Positions 21,985-32,600 of a stretch of DNA of 54,255 nt are shown here, one piece after another. Position numbers and translations under genes: made by a program. The DNA lies in NCBI GenBank assembly GCA_009733575.1, contig ML769661.1:34984-89238 (forward strand), read 5' to 3'. The notes beneath the pieces are model-generated. The model was given only the letters and a program-made list of their open reading frames with translations. It made no database searches and had not been told where the DNA came from. Source of the DNA: Gymnopus androsaceus JB14 (lineage: Eukaryota; Basidiomycota; Agaricomycetes; Agaricales; Omphalotaceae). Numbering within the stretch: the stretch's first letter is position 1; every line of letters starts with the position of its first letter.

Positions 21985-24892
21985 CTATGCTGTGGTGTCT
22001 CGAGAATCAGGAACAGCACTCAAAGGACCGGCAACTTGGCCCAAAATGTCATCTTGAACAATTGAACTAGCTGATGTGTCAGGTTGAGTGTTTGCTTCCA
22101 CTCCTGAAGCCACAGCATCCGGCACCTGGACAGACCCCAGACCACTGGGTTCACCAGATGACAAATCAACTGGAGACCCACCTGGTTCATCTTCCTTCCC
22201 AACACGGAGAAGCTGGTCCCTGACCTCAAGAGAAGCCGACAACTCTGGAAGGTTGAAAATGGAGTTCCATCCAAACACCATTGCGAGGAAGGAAAGGTTG
22301 TCGAGTGAGAGATGGACACGTTCAGGAGCTGACTGCACCAGTTGGTGGAGAACAATGGCAGTGTCAGACCCAGCAGACTGCAAACAATCCATGGTAGTGA
22401 GAAAGTCATATTCAATTTGGCGAATGAGCTCCTGATGGTGACGACTGTTGTCAACGGCATGACCGTGAATTACACGGAGCCACTGAGCTTCAGAAAGGAC
22501 ATCTTGAAATGCTACAAAAGGAAAGAGTCAGTAGGAATGAAAAGAGATACGGAAGTAAAAAGATGCACTGGCAGGACACTGGTCCAAGTGCCAATACACG
22601 CAATCCAAACCCTCCAGATATTCAGCCATTCCGCAGCCAAGATTACAGGGCTGTTTACCCGTAATACAAGGGGCACACTTGTCACCAAGCCTTTCCATAT
22701 TTGGAGAACATTTGATATTACAGATTTGGCAAGGAATGCAGGAAACAAGCTCAGAACCAAGCTAAAGACAGCCAAATTAGTAGAATGAAGAAATAAAAAA
22801 GGAAAAATGCAACGTACTGAGTCCAATGGATGGTTCACCAGCTGTAATTCCTCAAGCGTATAACCTACGTGGTCATATGTAAAGACCACTCCCAAGTCTG
22901 ACAACCTAGGCTCGATATCAAAAAAGGGTACTTGCAGGTTCAGTGGGAGTGTGTTGTTCTAGAAATGAAACAAGTTCAGATATAAATAAAGAGAGGAAAA
23001 AGTAGTAATGTACAGGGAAAGTACCAGCATTGATGAAAGGTTACACAGACCAGACACTCAAGGCCTCGGCATGGAATTGAGACAAATTTACCAGTCCTTT
23101 GGAATTGACCTGAAGGGAAGGGAAATCCTCTAAATCATCCCGAGGAGGGAAAAGCAAAGAATTGGTGAAAGCAGGATCCGCCTTCTTGCCATTCTTCTTG
23201 ACCTTGGCAGCAGGTTTAACCTCTTCCTTGATGTAACTTTAGTCCTGGGCTTTTTAGCAGGCCTACCCTGAAACACTATAAGTCAGAAAGAATGAAAAAT
23301 GGAAAAATGAAAAGCGAACCTTAGTAGGAGCGGAAATCTCTAGGGACGTAGAACGAGCATGAGCCTTTTGCTTCCCTTTTGGGTTGGAAGTCAGATTGGC
23401 TTTGGCAATGGTACTACGAGTTGTGGGAATCTTCTTTGCAATGGGAGCTTCACTCTCGGGAGAGCTCACCTCCGAATGATTGGAGGAAGCCACAGAAGGA
23501 GAACAACAATGCTTGCGTGAAACAGTAGAGCGTTTTGGAGGAGAGGGCTCGAGCTCATCTTCTTCCTCCTTGCTTTCACCATTGGAAGAAGAATCTAAAA
23601 GGAAAAAAAAAAAAGGGACAATTAGAAAAATTGGAACTTGAAAAGCAAAAAAAAAAAAAGAGAAAAAAAGAGAAAAATGTACTGGAAGCGGAACATGTTA
23701 TTAGAAGTAGCCACACAATGAGTGGTCTTCAAAAGGATGAGCGGTTGCTAAAAGCAAATAAAAGAAAGAAAAATGAGTTGAGCACATAAGAAGGAAGAGG
23801 GGCAATACCTTAGGAGCAACCTTATGTGGTCTCACTTCGAAATGCGGTACGGATCTTGTCACCTTGGGTGATCCAGGTAAAGTCCCCGCGGAAGCAGTTG
23901 CCTTTGGAGGCATGTGGACTCAAGTTGCAGTAGAGACACTTGTAGCAGCGGCAGGTTTGGCAGGAGAATCCACCTTAGGTGGTGGAGGAACTGAAACTGA
24001 AGAAATGATATTGCGAGGAGCAAGAAGCGCAGGAGGAAACACTTCGAGATCCTGAGGCAGAAGCGACAGAGCAAGGTGGAAACCCTCAGCGGTCATAGGA
24101 TCAAATGGAATAGGAGTAGGCATGGCCATAGTAACCCCTAACTCCAAGATACGTGCCTAAAAATGCAACGAATGAGCAGAATAGCTAAATTAGGAATGAA
24201 ACAAAAAACGGACCTGTACAACCTGTAAAAAGTCGGCACCCGGATTAAGGGGATCCAACCAGAAACAATGGAAGTGCAGAAACGTGTGTTTGGCCAGAAA
24301 AGAAAAGGCAAGACAGTAATGGAAGATGGCAAAGGTTGGACAATTGACACGAGCAATCCAATTCGTGAAGATGTAGCTCTGAAAGAAAGAGAGCATTAGA
24401 AAAACAAAGAGGACTAAAAGAGAATGAAAGAGAAAAACAAAAACAAACCAAAGAGGGCTCCAAATGAACCATAAAATCTGCGAGAGCAGTGGGCAGATCA
24501 CATGCCTCATTGGTCCCCACCCAAGCTTCAAAACAATGGAGAACATGGGCCAAAAAGAAGCAATGAGCGTGCAGGTGCCACCCATTGGCAAAAGTAAAAT
24601 CAGCTTGTGGATGTGTTGGGAACCACTCAGCAAGACTGGCTGGATAAGTGGAAGAAGGCGGAATAACCTGTCCCTCAATGATAAATGGACTGGCTTCAGG
24701 ATCAGAAGGAATTAAAAGGATTGTGACAGCGGGGTCCTCAAATATGCGGAGGTCAAAGGCAGAACAATGATTACGAAGATAAATAGCACTGCCAGCAGTG
24801 TTAGCGGGACTAGTCTCTTGCAACCATGGAAGAAAGAAGGTGGAAGGCAAGTCAGACCAGACTTGATTGTTAAAATGGGCCATGGACATCAT
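21985..24892 (-). pseudogene. Antisense gene A: multi-exon cysteine-cluster protein, decayed
   Basis: The start is at 24892 (MMSMAHFNNQVWSDLP). Exon 1 runs to about 24450 and joins exon 2 (SYIFTNWIARVNCPTFAIF) after a TTTCAG acceptor near 24380. Exon 3 begins after TTTTTAG near 24160 and includes a Pro/Ala-rich stretch. Later exons carry a Ser/Lys-rich segment (23590-23320), a basic nuclear-signal-like segment (KKNGKKADP, about 23200), and a cysteine cluster (CIPCQICNIKC and CAPCITGKQPC, about 22660-22740). The last exon ends at a TAG at 21985 (SIVQDDILGQVAGPL). In-frame TGA at about 23920 and a frameshift near 23230 show damage. The cysteine spacing suggests a zinc-binding cluster, but I cannot name the family. 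It shares strand and an upstream motif with gene B. Confidence 0.5.
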
Positions 24893-25319
24893 GGATAGAG
24901 ACAAAAGTGGCAGAGATGGTGAAAGTAGAAAAGGAAAAGATGAGAACAAAAAATTTTAAACCCAAACCATTTAAATACGACCAACCGAGTCACGCTGAAT
25001 CAGTGACCGTAAAAATGGGTTCGCTGTGATATACCTGAAAAGGTAAAGCGGGGACTTGAGAATGTATGATGGAAAAGAAGTGCTTTAATGGTGAACTTGT
25101 CTAAAAAATTAATCAAAGTACTTACTAGGGAGCGCCCAGTCAAAATTTGAGTGTGAAAACACTGAATATGATTGGAGAAGCTGATGGACCACGTGGCAAT
25201 GATCAATAAAGGCGGTATAGACTGGCATGGAATGGTAGAAGTCCCCTCAAAAGCAAAATGGATAAATTGATGGGATAGCAGTCTACGGACATTGAACCAA
25301 GACTTCTAGAAGTGACCAA

Positions 25320-25349
25320 GGACAGTCAGGACTTTTAGTTTGGGGGAGA
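25320..25349 (+). promoter_or_regulatory. Polypurine tract before LTR
   Basis: TTTGGGGGAGA directly precedes the LTR that begins TAATACACC. A purine run touching the left border of a plus-orientation LTR is the expected primer site for plus-strand DNA synthesis and marks this LTR as the 3' LTR of an element lying to its left on the plus strand. Confidence 0.65.
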
Positions 25350-25993
25350 TAATACACCGAATTTTTGGCAAGACCTCGAGAATGCGATTCTTGACAAGTT
25401 TGCTTCTAGAGATGGTATAAGAGAGCTATAGTGAGCCCAAGCTGATAGCTGTAATGAGTCTAATAAGTGTGGAAGTACTCGGACCAACAGAGCCACGGTA
25501 TTAAACTGAATATCAGCTCTAAGTAGTTTGTAGGAATCTGTAGTCCGGTAGTGGAGTCTTACTGGCATGTCAACGCCAGAACTTATATTAAAAGAGGCAC
25601 ATTGCCCACATAGACTCGAGCTCCAAAGGATACACTCTGAAGACAAGTAACTCAGGGATTATGGAAGGATATAGACTTTGTGAAATGGGACAGAACGAAT
25701 TCCAGTGGGCTGATGCCGAGATTGTCATGATAGCCGAAGGGTACTTTGAAGCTTGATACTGAGGAAGCGCTAATAATCTGTTTGGCACTGAACAACGGAT
25801 AAACGGCGTATGCTGAAAGAATGAAACAAGAACAGGAGGATTGACAAAGCCAAGAGAGTATACGTGGACCCTTGAAGTGATGTGTACCAGTATTGGAAGG
25901 CATACATGTCTGCTGAGAAATGGAAGAAAACGACGCATAATAGAGAGAAATTCGAGCTAGGAAAATAACACCGTACATTAGTTGGTGTTTTCC
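25350..25993 (+). repeat. LTR (putative 3' LTR of the Ty3 element)
   Basis: This is 644 bp, from TAATACACCGAATTTTTGGC to TTAGTTGGTGTTTTCC. The same unit, equally long, is inverted at 27032-27675 and a diverged copy is at 42765-43426. It contains TATAAGAG (25417) and TATTAAAAGAGG (25586), candidate promoter boxes. The ends are not TG...CA; ACACC...GGTGT is the nearest symmetric pair. No coding capacity on either strand is credible; the open frames here are shared by all copies because the repeat is shared. Confidence 0.75.
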
Positions 25994-26013
25994 CGCTAAT
26001 GAGCTATGGGTCC

Positions 26014-27031
26014 GCTGGTTCAAATGCGTAGAGCAATTAACACTAAGCGACCGGAACACAGGGGGGTTTGGCTATCAATTTAAATAGCAAGGGTGCGCTG
26101 TCAAAGGTTCCACAAAGAAAATACTCTATTCGTCTCTCGAAAGTGACTGGTGTTTCTTGAAGTGATGCTGGTAGATGATTGAGGATAGGGTCTCCTTTTC
26201 TAATCAATCTATACTGATTCGGGGCAATGATAGGGGCAACAATATAACAATGACAACAAAAAGAACCACCAACAATATGGCTTGGCTCAACAAAGTGATT
26301 CCCAACAGTAGGGCAAAACCACTCGGGACAACAGACAGTTTGTTTCCTGTACACCTGAGCTCAGTCGCAACAGATGGTCATTTCTCGGTGGTCACACTAG
26401 ACTCCTCGAAACTAAAATAACAATTTGACTTGGTATAAGTCTGGGGTTTTCACAGCCGTCAGGATTATAAGTCTCTAATGCTGGGTGCAATAACAACTCT
26501 TTCCGTACCACACGAAGTATTACTTTGGTTCACAAGGGATTGGTATCTTTCCTGTCTCAGCCATAGCTACGTCAACAAGGATTCACACTAGCAACAAATG
26601 AGGTCCAAAGGTAACTTGTTTTGCAAAGGAAATATAGCTAGGCTTTTATACTACTCTCAGCCAGACGCCAGTTAAATAATAATGTACTTCGAGAATCAGG
26701 AGAAATGGTACAACTTATTCTGAAAAAGGAGAAATTATAATAAAGTACTCCATATATGCATGTATCTCCAACCCTAATGTCTGTTCATCTGCTTCTTATG
26801 GGCATTATACCCTATTTCTATCTGGGTTATACACCTTTGGTCCTTTCCTGGGCGATCTGTACTGCTATGTAGCTGATGCATGTCCAGTGCCGTGCTCACT
26901 AATCCCATCATAGTTCTGTTTCTCATTGTAACTTATTGTGTCCTCCTTTCCTTCTTTCATATTATCATTCTCTGTCCTCATAGCTTTTCAATCATACCCA
27001 TATCTCTATATCCCTGCAGTATATTCACGCA
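26014..27031 (+). repeat. Left arm of ~1 kb inverted repeat
   Basis: The arm matches 27676-28699 in reverse orientation nearly base for base over about 1 kb (for example GGTTTGGCTATCAATTTAAA here and its complement near 28640). Small differences are scattered. The arm ends at GCAGTATATTCACGCA, where the solo LTR starts. No gene is recognisable in it; the open frames on both strands lack support. Confidence 0.85.
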
Positions 27032-27675
27032 GGAAAACACCAACTAATGTACGGTGTTATTCTCCTAGCTCGAATCTCTGTCTATTATGCGTCGTTTCTT
27101 CTGCTTCTCAGCAGACACGTACGCCTTCCGATACTGACACACGTCACTTCAAGGGTCTACTTATACTCTCTTGGCTTCGTCAATTCTCCTGTTCTTGTTT
27201 TGTTCTTTCGGCATACGCTGGTTATCCATTTGTTCAGTGCCAAACAGAATATTAGTGCTTCCTCGGTATCAAGCTTCAAAGTATCCTTCAGCTATCATGA
27301 CCATCTCTGCATCAGCCCACTGGAATTGGTTCTGTCCCGTTTCGCGAAGTTTATATCCTTCCATAATCCCTGAGTTACTTGTCTTCCGAGTGTATCCTTT
27401 GGAGCTTGAGTCTATGTGGGCGATATGCCTCTTTTAATATGAGTTCTGGCTTTGGCATGCCAGTAAGACTCTGCTACCGGACTACGGCTTCCTACAAACT
27501 ACTTAGAGCTGATATTCAGTTTAATACCGTGGCTCTGTTGGTCCGAGTACTTCCACACTTATTGGACTCATTACAGCTATGAGTTCGGGCTCACTATAGC
27601 TCTCTTATACCGTCTCTAGAAGCAAATGTGTCAAGAATCGCATTCCCAAGGTCTTGCCAAAAATTCGGTGTATTA
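27032..27675 (-). repeat. Solo LTR at the centre of the palindrome
   Basis: This is the reverse-orientation copy of the LTR at 25350-25993, also 644 bp. Its flanks ACGCA (27027-27031) and CCGCA (27676-27680) look like a 5-bp target duplication with one mismatch. Removing the LTR and one copy leaves a perfect short palindrome GCAGTATATTCA-CGCA-TGAATATACTGC (given in parts), so the insertion point is the exact centre of the inverted repeat. Confidence 0.8.
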
Positions 27676-28699
27676 CCGCATGAATATACTGCAGGGATAT
27701 AGAAATATGGGTATGGTTGGAAAGCTATGAGGATGGAGAATGATAATATGAAAGAAGGAAAGGAGGACACAATAAGTTACAACAAGAAACAGAACTATGA
27801 TGGGATTAGTGAGCACGGCACTGGACATGCGTCAGCTACATAGCAGTATGCATTGCCCAGGAAAGGACCAAAGGTGTATAACCCAGATAGAAATAGGGTA
27901 TAATACCCATAAGAAGCAGATGAATGGACGTTAGGGTTGCAGATATATGCATATACGGACTACTTTATTATAATTTCTCCTTTTCTGAACAAGTTGTACC
28001 GTTTCTCCAGATTCCCAAAGTACTTTATTATTTAACTGGTGTCTGGCCGAGAGTAGTATAAAAGCCTAGCTATATTTCCTTTGCAAAACAAGTTACCTTT
28101 GGACCTCATTTGTTGCTAGTGTAAATCCTCGTTGACGTAGCTACGGCTGAGACAGGAAAGATACCACTCCCTTGTGAACCAAAGTAATACTTCGTGTGGT
28201 ACAGAAAAGAGTTTTTTATTGCACCCAGCATTAGAGACTTATAATCCTGATGACTGTGAAAACCCCAGACTTATACCAAGTCAAATTGTTGTTTTAGTTC
28301 CGAGGAGTCTATTGTGACCACCGAGAAATGACCATCTGTTGTGACTGAGCTCAGGTGTACAGGAAACAAACTGTCTGTTGTCCTGAGTGGTTTTGCCCTA
28401 CTGTTGGGAATCACTTTGTTGAACCAAGCCATATTGTTGGTGGTTCTTTTTGTTGTCATTGTTATATTGTTGCCCCTATCATTGCCCCGAATCAGTATAG
28501 ATTGATTAGAAAAGGAGATCCTATCCTTCAATTGTCTACCAGCATCACTTCAAGAAACACCAGTCACTTCCGAGAGACAGATACAGTATTTTCTTTGCAG
28601 AACCTTTGACAACGCACCCTTGCTATTTAAATTGATAGCCAAACCCCCTGTTTTCCGATCGCTTAGTGTTGATTGCTCTACACTATTTGAACCAACGGA
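27676..28699 (-). repeat. Right arm of ~1 kb inverted repeat
   Basis: Reverse complement of 26014-27031. Similarity fades near 28700 (CTACAGCTTGTTAAC), about 120 bp before the target duplication of the copia element. Confidence 0.85.
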
Positions 28700-28936
28700 G
28701 CTACAGCTTGTTAACAGATCCAAGGGCAACTACAAGGGCCTTTTTATGCTTTTCGAGGCTCTGTTTCCCTTATTTTTTCACTCCAATTGCCTCATAAATA
28801 CATATGGTGGAATACAGATAAAAATCTTATTAGAGTTATAATCCTAAATAGGAAGTAGCAGCAGTAAGTCCACACAGGACTTAGTAGTAGTAATCACATA
28901 GATTGATGGGGGACAACGGTGTTATTATAGGGTATA

Positions 28937-29638
28937 GCAGCTGGTTCAGTAAGAATGCTATAGCAAACCCTGATAACTTAGGATTTGCTATTGTAGCAAA
29001 TCCTGATAACTATTATAGGGGAGCCAATACATAGCTGCTATAGCAGATTATGGTGCTATAGCAAACCTGATAGCATTATATTAATGCTATAGCATGCTGA
29101 TACTGTCGTATAGAGCCAAAATTGCGATTTTTGTACAGCATGAACCGCTGCCCGTGGGAAAAAACTAACACCCCCCCCTGCCCTGTGGTAGTGATGGCTA
29201 CCCACCCATAACCTTATCTTATCATCTTACCCTAACCCTGACCCAGCAGAGCCTTTCCTTTTATATAACCCCTATATCAAACAGCAGGGGCAAGCCCCCA
29301 CACCTCCAACTTCATCCTCACCCCTAAACCCTAACCCCAACCCCTAACCCCTAACCATACCTACTCCACCTCATGTATAGACCAGGTAAGGGTTAGCTAA
29401 AGCTAACCCTTACCTTAACTTTCCCATGGTCACATGATAGCCCAGACCACTGTATGGACCAGGTTAGGGTTAGCTAAAGCTAACCCTAACCCTAACTTTT
29501 TTATGTCACATGACCATCTGGTAGCATTACCTAACCATAACCCTAACCCTATAGTACCATAGTCTGCTATAGCAGCTAGGTGTTGGCTCCCCTATAATAG
29601 TTATCAGGATTTGCTATAGCATCCTAGCTGCCTCTGGT
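28937..29638. mobile_element. TIR element with telomere-like interior, second copy
   Basis: It lies between two copies of GGGTATA (28930-28936 and 29639-29645) inside the copia 3' LTR. Inverted ends share ATGCTATAGCAAA, CCTGATAAC and TATTATAGGGGAGCCAA; the left end also has an extra direct copy of part of this. The interior has CTAACCCTAACCCT-type runs (29211-29550) and a C-rich block also present, inverted, at 800-960. There is no coding sequence. Confidence 0.75.
29211..29550 (-). repeat. Interstitial telomere-like repeats
   Basis: Several runs of CCCTAACCCTAACC and CTAACCCCTAACCCC alternate with AGGGTTAGCTAAAGCTAACCC inverted units (29386-29405, 29464-29487). The units that read in both directions make small hairpins. 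The C-rich spacer CAGGGGCAAGCCCCCACACC matches the inverse of 826-843. Confidence 0.75.
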
Positions 29639-29654
29639 GGGTATAGTACCTAAG

Positions 29655-32600
29655 CTTAAAACGATCATCCTTCACCAATGCAATGGCGGACTGGTTGTCT
29701 GACATGATAGGGATTGCATGAGTAATGGGACCAAAGATTTCTGATAAAAGATTCCTAAGCCAGATCGCTTCCTTTGCCACATGGGTCAAAGCAATATACT
29801 TGGCTTCTGTGGTGGATAAAGAAATGGTATCCTGTCGTTTCAACAACCAAGATACTGCTCTGCCATTCAACATAAAAATGTACCCGGAAATAGCATGTCA
29901 GTCCTCTTGGGACATACCATCCGCATCCATGTCGCCTTGAACTGTTTCCTGGTTGCTTGTACTGAGCCAAAAGTCTCGAGTGTATTTGAGATAGGCATAG
30001 ACACGGTGTACACCATTCCAATGAGTGATGCCAGGGTTTTGTGAAAAGCAAGCAAGGATAGAGACTGCATACATGATGTCAGGTCTCATAGTGACGGATA
30101 AGTATCGGAGAGCACCAAGGGCCTCTCTGTAGGGTTTGTCACGCATGAAAGCAATATCTTCAACCGTTTTTGGTGATTGGTCTTTGGTGAGGTGGATGTG
30201 GGGACTGAAGGGAATAGAGAGTGGCTTTATATCCGAGAATCCATAGCAAGATATTATGGTGTCAATTTATGATTGCTGGGATAAGTGAATCATCCTGTTA
30301 TGGAGAGATCTTTGGATCTCAATCCCAAGTAGCCAATGGATTTCTCCGGAATCAACAACTTTGATTATAGCCCCAATATCTTTCTTCAGTTTCTCCATGA
30401 TGGCCAGGGTTTCGGTAACCAATGTCATGTTGTCAACATGTATGAAATGATGGTGAAGGGATTAGTGTGATAGAAAACAGTGCGATCAAAATCAGACCGT
30501 TTAAACCCCAGTTGGGTCATGATTTCCCTGAATCACATGTACCATTGTCAACCGGCTTGTTTAAGTCCATAAAGTGCGAGTTTAAGCCGTAAATTTTGAC
30601 CTAGTTTTACCCCTATATCAATGCCTGGAGGTGCCTTCATAAAAATGCGCTCATTGTTGTCCAATTTCCCGTAAAGGTAAGCTGATTTCACATCCATTTG
30701 GTGAATAATCATGCTCTTCTCAGCTCCAATGCTGAGTATAGCACAGGCTGATGCAAGTTTTGCAACAGATGCGAAGGTTTCATCTGGGAAGTAGTCAATG
30801 TCTGGGATCTGATTAAATCCACGTACAACAAGACGAGCTTGGTGTCCTGTAATGTGACCTCATTCATCCTTCTTGGTCTGATAGACCCATTTGGATGTGA
30901 GAATATTGGCATCTGGAGGTGGGGTGACAATTGTATAGGTTCCACGCTCCTGGAGTCTGGAGATTTCATCCTTCATGGCATTGTACCATTTGGAGCTGTC
31001 AGGTTGTTGCATAGCTTCTGCAACAGATAAAGGATCAGATTTGATTTCTGATGTTACCTGACCTAGAGATGCAGTGAGATGTTGCAACTCATCACTTCCT
31101 TCTCCAAGTCCTTCAATAATGTCCCTGATTTTCTTGGTGGGTCGTCTGACTTGTTTCCCAGATACTTCGTCTGGTGCAATTGGTTCAACGATCTCTTCTG
31201 GAACTGGTATGACAGGCTGTTCCGACTCAGTGACCAATGTTTCTAAATTTCCCAAATTTCCATCCTCCCCTTCAACGAGTTGGATCTGCCTGTCAGAGAA
31301 AACTATGTTCCTCTCCATTGTGACAGTGTGACATGTTGGCCAGTAGATATAGTGACCATTCAATTCGGGTTCGAGTCCTATCCAGTGTCCTTCCTGAGCC
31401 TGTGGTTCCAATTTGCCGGGTTCCTTTTCTCGTTTGACATAAACAATACTGCTGAAGATGTGAAGATTAGTAATGTCCGGTTTAATACCAAACCATTTCT
31501 CGTATGGAGTGGCCATTCCAATGGCTTTCTTTGGTGTCCGAAACCAAACATATACCGCATATTTCAACATGAATCCCCAAAGCCATTTTGGGAGTCCTGA
31601 TGAGATCAAAAGACTTCAAACTGCATTCAGCAAAGTTCGATGTGCATGCTCCGCTATACCATTGTGTTCTGGGGTGTCGTGTACCATGAGATGTCATCAT
31701 GTCCCAATACGTTCCAGATATGCTGTGAATTTGTTACTGAGAAATTCTCCCCCTCAATCAGAGTGGAGAACTTTAACAGCTGTGCCATATTGTGTTTGGA
31801 GACCTGTTTGGAGAACCACGTACTGTGCAAATGACTTGTCTTTCAACTTCATTTGGGGTTCTTCCAACCAATCAGTTGCTTCATCAACTAGAGTCAGCGT
31901 GTAAGTGCAATGGTTTACCGTCCTGACTTGTGCTGCTCCCCACACATCCATGTGGAAAATGTCTCCAAATTTCTCTGCATGTGGAGATGATTGCACCTGA
32001 GCAATAGGATATCTTGATGCTTTCCCAAGCATACAAGCACGGCATTCTGGTTTGTCCGTTTGTTTTGGATCCAATCCAATTCCACGAACCTGGTTGTCTC
32101 GGAACATATGCTTCACGTAAACATAGTTGAGGTGACCTAAGATGCAGTGTGCCTCATAAAGAGATACCAATCTGTCAATCTTAGTTGAATAAGCATGTTC
32201 CCGTGATGGGATCTGGTATAGTCCATTAGTCTTTGGGATAACTCCCACGAGTTTCCCCTGGCAATCTCTGATTGTCATTTTACCATTAGCGGTATGGATG
32301 GCGTAACCATCATTGTCAAGTTTTCCCAGTGATACAAGTGTGTTGGGAGTGTCTGGACATAGAAGGGTGTGATGGAGCTTTAGCGTCTGGACTTCTTGTC
32401 CATATGTGGGGAGATTGAGATGGAGTGTGCCGGAGATGTTTGCCATGAAAGTTTCCGCGTTGGCAGCCTGAATGACTCGTGTTGGAATCTCCCTTTGATT
32501 CCTGAGTTTGTCAGTGAGTGGCATCATGTGGGTAGAGCATCCGGAGTCAAAAAGAATTGCTCCGTAACTGTGGGCTGCAGCATAAGTGTGATCACCTTTT

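Larger units (their letters stand above)
28828..29655 (-). repeat. Copia 3' LTR, lacking U3, with an insertion
   Basis: 28828-28936 and 29639-29655 match the R/U5 part of the 5' LTR (34464-34590). The RNase H reading frame runs straight into AAGCTTAGGTACTATACCC, so the end of pol, the purine tract and the U3 region are missing. The TIR element 28937-29638 is inserted within it. Confidence 0.75.

Noticed and set aside
24190..24678. Minus-strand 162-codon open frame overlapping antisense gene A
   Set aside because: It reads through the intron between exons 1 and 2 in another frame; the spliced frame has better borders and composition.
25335..28600. Many open frames of 80-135 codons on both strands
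   Set aside because: They are shared between the LTR copies and the inverted arms in both directions, with no domain or consistent frame; they are by-products of the repeats.
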